From assembly GCA_008671285.1 (NCBI GenBank), contig RPYR01000195.1, forward strand, positions 1 to 10,546: DNA of 10,546 nucleotides. The letters run 5' to 3'. This DNA is from Collinsella aerofaciens. Its GTDB lineage: Bacteria; Actinomycetota; Coriobacteriia; Coriobacteriales; Coriobacteriaceae. This document shows positions 8,415 to 10,546 of this stretch, piece by piece. Both the position numbers and the translations under genes were made by a program. The notes beneath the pieces were generated by a model, which worked only from the letters and a program-made list of their open reading frames with translations, had not been told where the DNA came from and did no database searches. Each line of letters starts with the position of its first letter. Position 1 is the first letter of the stretch.

Positions 8415-9839
8415 TTAGCTCTGAGCTCGCACGCGAGCGGCGCCGAGTTCGGTCAGATGGTATTTCTGGCCATGCTTGATGACCAAGCCGGCCTGCGCCA
8501 AGTCATTGAGCGTGCGTGACCAAGTGGGGGCCGAGTTTCCAAACGCCCTCGCCAGATCGGTTGCACCGCACGCTTGATTTTGCGCCAGATAGCCCAGCGC
8601 GGCGTTGCCGCGATCGCTTACGAACACGTCCGGTTGTGGCTGCGCATACTGATTTGCTGCATTAGGATACATCATTTGAGCTGCTGGTTGTTGAGAACTC
8701 TGCATCGGCGGCATTTGCTGTTGAAAACTTTGAGGCCACTGTTGGTAAGGCTGCAGAGGCATCTGTTGGGCCCAGGGGTTGTACTGCTGCTGCGGCATCT
8801 GCTGGTACGGCTGCTGATATCCCTGCTGGTACTGCTGCGGGAACTGCTGGCCATACCCCAGTGGCGGCATCTGCTGATATGGATATCCCCGTTGGTACGG
8901 CTGATAGCCCATTTGCTGGCCACCCGGTGCCCCCGTCGCCTGCTGCATTGCTGCTGCATCCTGATCTGCCAGCGGCATGGCCTCTGGCATGTTTGGCGTC
9001 ATCGACATAGATGCCGCCTGGGGCTCTTGTGTGGGAAGCATTCCGGGCTGCTGCATCTGCCCCACGGGGGGCTGCATCTGCTGCGTTGCCATGGGCTGCT
9101 GCGCAAAAGCTCCCGGCAGGGGATATGTGGGCTGCTCCGTCTCGGGCCGCACGGCAGCACCGCGTCCGCCGGCACGCTCGATTTCCTGCACGCGTTTAGG
9201 GTTCAGGCTTACCGTAACCACGGTGCCGTTGCCCATGTTGTCCTCGATGGATACGGCACCGCCGGCGTTTTCCAAATACTCCTGCACCATGGGAAACCCT
9301 GCTCCGGTTCCACGGATATAGCGCTTCATCTTGCTGTTTGCGCTGGTAACGCCAAAGTCGAAAGCGCGTTCCTTGTCGTCGATGCCGGGTCCTTGGTCAG
9401 CAAAGCGGATGGTGTCTCCGCCGTCCAGAATCGAGATGATGGGCTCTGCAAAGTGTGCGTGGATAAAGTTTTCGACAATCTCGCGGATGACCATGAGCGA
9501 GATATGGCCACCTTGTTCTTTCATGCACTGGTAGACGGTGTTGGTCGTCTCTTCCAAATACGTGCGGACATCTTGCGGATCGATGACGATCACACGCGGT
9601 GTCGACAGCATGTCGTCATAGACGGCGATGCGCGCGGCGTACATGGCTTTTGGCGCCTGCGTTGTCGTCTGTTCACCTTCGTCACGCTCTTCGCGCACGC
9701 CGGTGATGTGCTCGTTGTCGGGTGCCGGGTCTCCGGAATCGACCATGGTGTAAAAGTCGTCAGACATGCCGCTCGCAATCTTCCAAAAGGTTTCGAACAA
9801 ATAGTAGCTCACCGTGCAATGTTTCTCATCTTTCGACAA
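8415..9839 (-). CDS. GHKL ATPase with Q-rich linker and C-terminal winged-helix domain, heading the dnaA operon
   Basis: No named family was recognised. The 474-residue frame has three parts. Residues about 75-213 form a histidine-kinase-like ATPase: N-box REIVENFIHAHF (119-130), G1 FADQGPGI (146-153), G2 RGTGAGFPMV (176-185), and a final strand pair IEDNMGNGTVVTVSL. No phospho-acceptor His box or membrane segment is evident, so it resembles anti-sigma/SpoIIAB-type ATPases more than a sensor kinase. Residues about 237-405 are low-complexity Gln/Pro/Met/Tyr. Residues about 405-474 are a winged helix (ALGYLAQNQACGATDLARAF, then a wing ending KYHLTELGAARV). It probably binds ATP and DNA; a regulatory role towards dnaA is inferred from the 15-base gap to dnaA. 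Start is uncertain: TTG 9839 is the longest reading, GTG 9812 and ATG 9767 are alternatives, and none has a strong ribosome site. Confidence 0.85.
   Translation of the reverse strand: MSKDEKHCTVSYYLFETFWKIASGMSDDFYTMVDSGDPAPDNEHITGVREERDEGEQTTTQAPKAMYAARIAVYDDMLSTPRVIVIDPQDVRTYLEETTNTVYQCMKEQGGHISLMVIREIVENFIHAHFAEPIISILDGGDTIRFADQGPGIDDKERAFDFGVTSANSKMKRYIRGTGAGFPMVQEYLENAGGAVSIEDNMGNGTVVTVSLNPKRVQEIERAGGRGAAVRPETEQPTYPLPGAFAQQPMATQQMQPPVGQMQQPGMLPTQEPQAASMSMTPNMPEAMPLADQDAAAMQQATGAPGGQQMGYQPYQRGYPYQQMPPLGYGQQFPQQYQQGYQQPYQQMPQQQYNPWAQQMPLQPYQQWPQSFQQQMPPMQSSQQPAAQMMYPNAANQYAQPQPDVFVSDRGNAALGYLAQNQACGATDLARAFGNSAPTWSRTLNDLAQAGLVIKHGQKYHLTELGAARVRAQS
8670..8951 (-). repeat. Degenerate Gln/Tyr/Pro/Met repeat region (low-complexity linker core)
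   Basis: This is the densest part of the linker (residues about 297-390), built from short variants of (Y/F)QQ(M/G/P/W), such as PYQQMP and QGYQQPYQQMP. The plus strand shows recurring CTGCTG and GGTACGGCTG words. The repeats are degenerate at both DNA and protein level, so they look old rather than recently expanded. Confidence 0.8.
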
Positions 9840-9864
9840 ACTTTCAAAACCTGTTGAAAACTTT
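9840..9864 (+). repeat. 25-base element shared with the dnaN-dnaA segment (copy 2)
   Basis: It matches 6575-6599 at 21 of 25 positions in the same orientation. Three of the four differences are adjacent: TTG here replaces CGC in the other copy, so only this copy contains TGTTGAAAA. Confidence 0.75.
9849..9862 (+). repeat. 14-base direct repeat, copy 1 (box-like)
   Basis: ACCTGTTGAAAACT recurs exactly at 9902-9915, 53 bases away, close to five helical turns. It contains the box-like TGTTGAAAA. Confidence 0.8.
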
Positions 9865-9901
9865 GGAAAACGGACGAAAAGTTCTCAACATTGCCAACAT
9901 G

Positions 9902-9915
9902 ACCTGTTGAAAACT
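9902..9915 (+). repeat. 14-base direct repeat, copy 2 (box-like)
   Basis: This is an exact copy of 9849-9862 in the same orientation, lying just beyond the two abutting opposite-strand 9-mers at 9882-9899. Confidence 0.8.
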
Positions 9916-10010
9916 CGATGAAATATCGTGAAAAGTTGCCATGCACCGCTAAATCGAGCTTGGCTTATGGGGGAACCGTGTGAACTGCGCAACCTTTTAC
10001 CTTTGATTTC

Positions 10011-10040
10011 TTGACATTTGAACATTGATTTCCCTACAAT
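10011..10040 (+). promoter_or_regulatory. Promoter for rpmH-rnpA
   Basis: A perfect -35 TTGACA (10011-10016) and a -10 TACAAT (10035-10040, 5 of 6) are separated by 18 bases. Transcription should begin near 10047, giving a leader of about 65 bases before the rpmH start. Strong consensus fits a ribosomal protein gene. Confidence 0.88.
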
Positions 10041-10066
10041 CTTCAAGCTCACGTGTCTATATCTGC

Positions 10067-10084
10067 GTCCGCGTCCCCGCGGAC
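10067..10084 (+). promoter_or_regulatory. GC-rich hairpin in the rpmH leader
   Basis: GTCCGCG and CGCGGAC pair perfectly (7 bp) around TCCC. No T-run follows, so it is not a terminator. It ends 15 bases before the Shine-Dalgarno region and could stabilise the leader or influence rpmH translation. Confidence 0.55.
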
Positions 10085-10112
10085 ACTCGAAATGCAGCAG
10101 GAGGAACTTAAG

Positions 10113-10247
10113 ATGAAGCGTACGTATCAGCCTAATAAGCGTAAGCGTGCCAAGACCCATGGCTTCCGTGCCCGTATGGCCACTAAGGGTGGTCGTGCCG
10201 TGCTCGCCCGTCGTCGCGCCACGGGCCGCAAGCGTCTCACTGTCTAG
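10113..10247 (+). CDS. rpmH: 50S ribosomal protein L34
   Basis: L34 is a small, very basic structural protein of the large ribosomal subunit. The 44-residue product [18 protein letters not shown] ... GRKRLTV matches the whole family, with the invariant KRTYQPN start and the Arg/Lys-rich helix [23 protein letters not shown] lies about nine bases upstream of ATG 10113. It is driven by the promoter at 10011-10040, divergent from the dnaA operon, and ends in TAG. rnpA follows after 20 bases, the usual pair next to bacterial origins. Confidence 0.98.
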   Translation: MKRTYQPNKRKRAKTHGFRARMATKGGRAVLARRRATGRKRLTV

Positions 10248-10267
10248 CAGCGATACACACATCTCGC

Positions 10268-10546
10268 ATGAAGACTATTAAGTCTCGGCAAGATTTCGAG
10301 CATGTGTTCAGTCAGGGGCGTCGTTTCAATCACCCTCTGATTCGAATGACCATATGGGAATCGGTGGGCGAAGGCGACTCCGGAAGGGTCGCCTTCGTTG
10401 GTGCTAAGCGACTCGGTTGTGCCGTCGTGCGCAACCGATCTAACCGTGTGAGGCGCGAGGACGCCCGCAGCTGTGGATTTCCATTTGCGGGTTATGACAT
10501 CATCTTGTTTGCAAATCCCAACACGAGGGGTTCCTCGCCGCAGGAG
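10268..10546 (+). CDS. rnpA: Ribonuclease P protein component (3' end beyond window)
   Basis: RnpA binds the catalytic RNA of RNase P and helps it process tRNA 5' ends. The visible 93 codons begin MKTIKSRQDFEHVFSQGRRF and include the family signature as VVRNRSNRVRRE (residues about 59-70), preceded by AFVGAKRLGCA, then GYDIILFANPN. The gene runs off the window in frame; the family usually has about 110-130 residues, so some 20-40 are missing. Start ATG 10268-10270 is 20 bases after rpmH and has no clear Shine-Dalgarno, so translation may be coupled to rpmH. Confidence 0.95.
   Translation, partial: MKTIKSRQDFEHVFSQGRRFNHPLIRMTIWESVGEGDSGRVAFVGAKRLGCAVVRNRSNRVRREDARSCGFPFAGYDIILFANPNTRGSSPQE

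Larger units (their letters stand above)
9840..10010. other. Putative oriC segment 2 (between the ATPase gene and rpmH promoter)
   Basis: This is non-coding divergent DNA. Its left 80 bases hold a cluster of 9-mers resembling TTTTCAACA: TGTTGAAAA at 9852-9860 and 9905-9913, and, on the other strand, the abutting TTCTCAACA (9882-9890) and TTGCCAACA (9891-9899). A-tracts recur about every 10 bases from 9838 to 9880. It must also contain the promoter for the ATPase-dnaA transcript, but I could not identify its hexamers. From 9935 to 10010 nothing distinct is seen. Confidence 0.65.

Noticed and set aside
8670..8951. Recurring CTGCTG words as a tandem repeat or CRISPR-like array
   Set aside because: Period and sequence are irregular, and the pattern is fully explained by Gln/Tyr/Pro codons of the linker.
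9458..9466. CGTGGATAA, an 8/9 match to a canonical DnaA box
   Set aside because: It lies in the codons for the conserved N-box (NFIHAH) of the ATPase, is single and is away from the clusters; chance is the simpler explanation.
8415..9839. Annotation of the ATPase-winged-helix gene as a sensor histidine kinase
   Set aside because: I see no membrane segment and no phospho-acceptor His box. Only the ATP-binding fold is shared.
8574..9857. Long plus-strand open frame of 427 codons, Leu/His/Arg-rich, opposite the ATPase gene
   Set aside because: Its Leu-rich composition mirrors the Gln codons of the real minus-strand gene; there is no start signal or known domain.

Overview
The window is the chromosomal replication-origin neighbourhood of a GC-rich bacterium. 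The gene content and order (rnpA and rpmH facing away from dnaA-dnaN-recF-dciA-gyrB-gyrA), the DUF721/DciA gene between recF and gyrB, and AT-poor coding sequence point to an actinobacterium. The extra ATP-binding/winged-helix gene with a glutamine-rich linker, the acidic GyrA N-terminus and the divergent DnaA suggest a Coriobacteriia-type (Collinsella-like) genome. That last placement is an inference from general resemblance, not from a search.

Layout, left to right. Positions 1-1518 (minus) hold the 5' part of gyrA, cut by the window edge and also interrupted by an in-frame TAG at 193-195. gyrB (minus) lies 11 bases upstream. A strong minus-strand hairpin terminator at 3610-3639 separates gyrBA from the dnaN-recF-dciA group, whose genes are packed tightly (10-base gap, then a 14-base overlap). 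A 238-base gap (6437-6674) between dnaN and dnaA carries an 87% AT tract, five TA(A/G) triplets resembling a DnaA-trio, box-like 9-mers and inverted repeats. dnaA (minus) contains a near-perfect ParB-binding parS site in its linker. Fifteen bases upstream of dnaA is a 474-codon gene for a GHKL ATPase joined through a Q/P/M/Y-rich low-complexity linker to a winged-helix DNA-binding domain, apparently heading the dnaA transcript. The divergent gap at 9840-10112 holds a second cluster of box-like repeats, helically phased A-tracts and the strong rpmH promoter. rpmH and a partial rnpA (plus) close the window.

Together these genes carry out and control initiation: DnaA melts the origin, DciA helps load the helicase, DnaN is the clamp, RecF handles gap repair, gyrase removes supercoils, and parS anchors origin segregation. 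The two non-coding segments flanking the dnaA/ATPase pair share a 25-base element at 21/25 identity, which supports a bipartite oriC. The most noteworthy items are the bipartite origin with its trio element, parS inside dnaA, the unusual ATPase-winged-helix protein leading the dnaA operon, and two peculiarities of gyrA: an amber codon, and Phe at the classic fluoroquinolone-resistance position.
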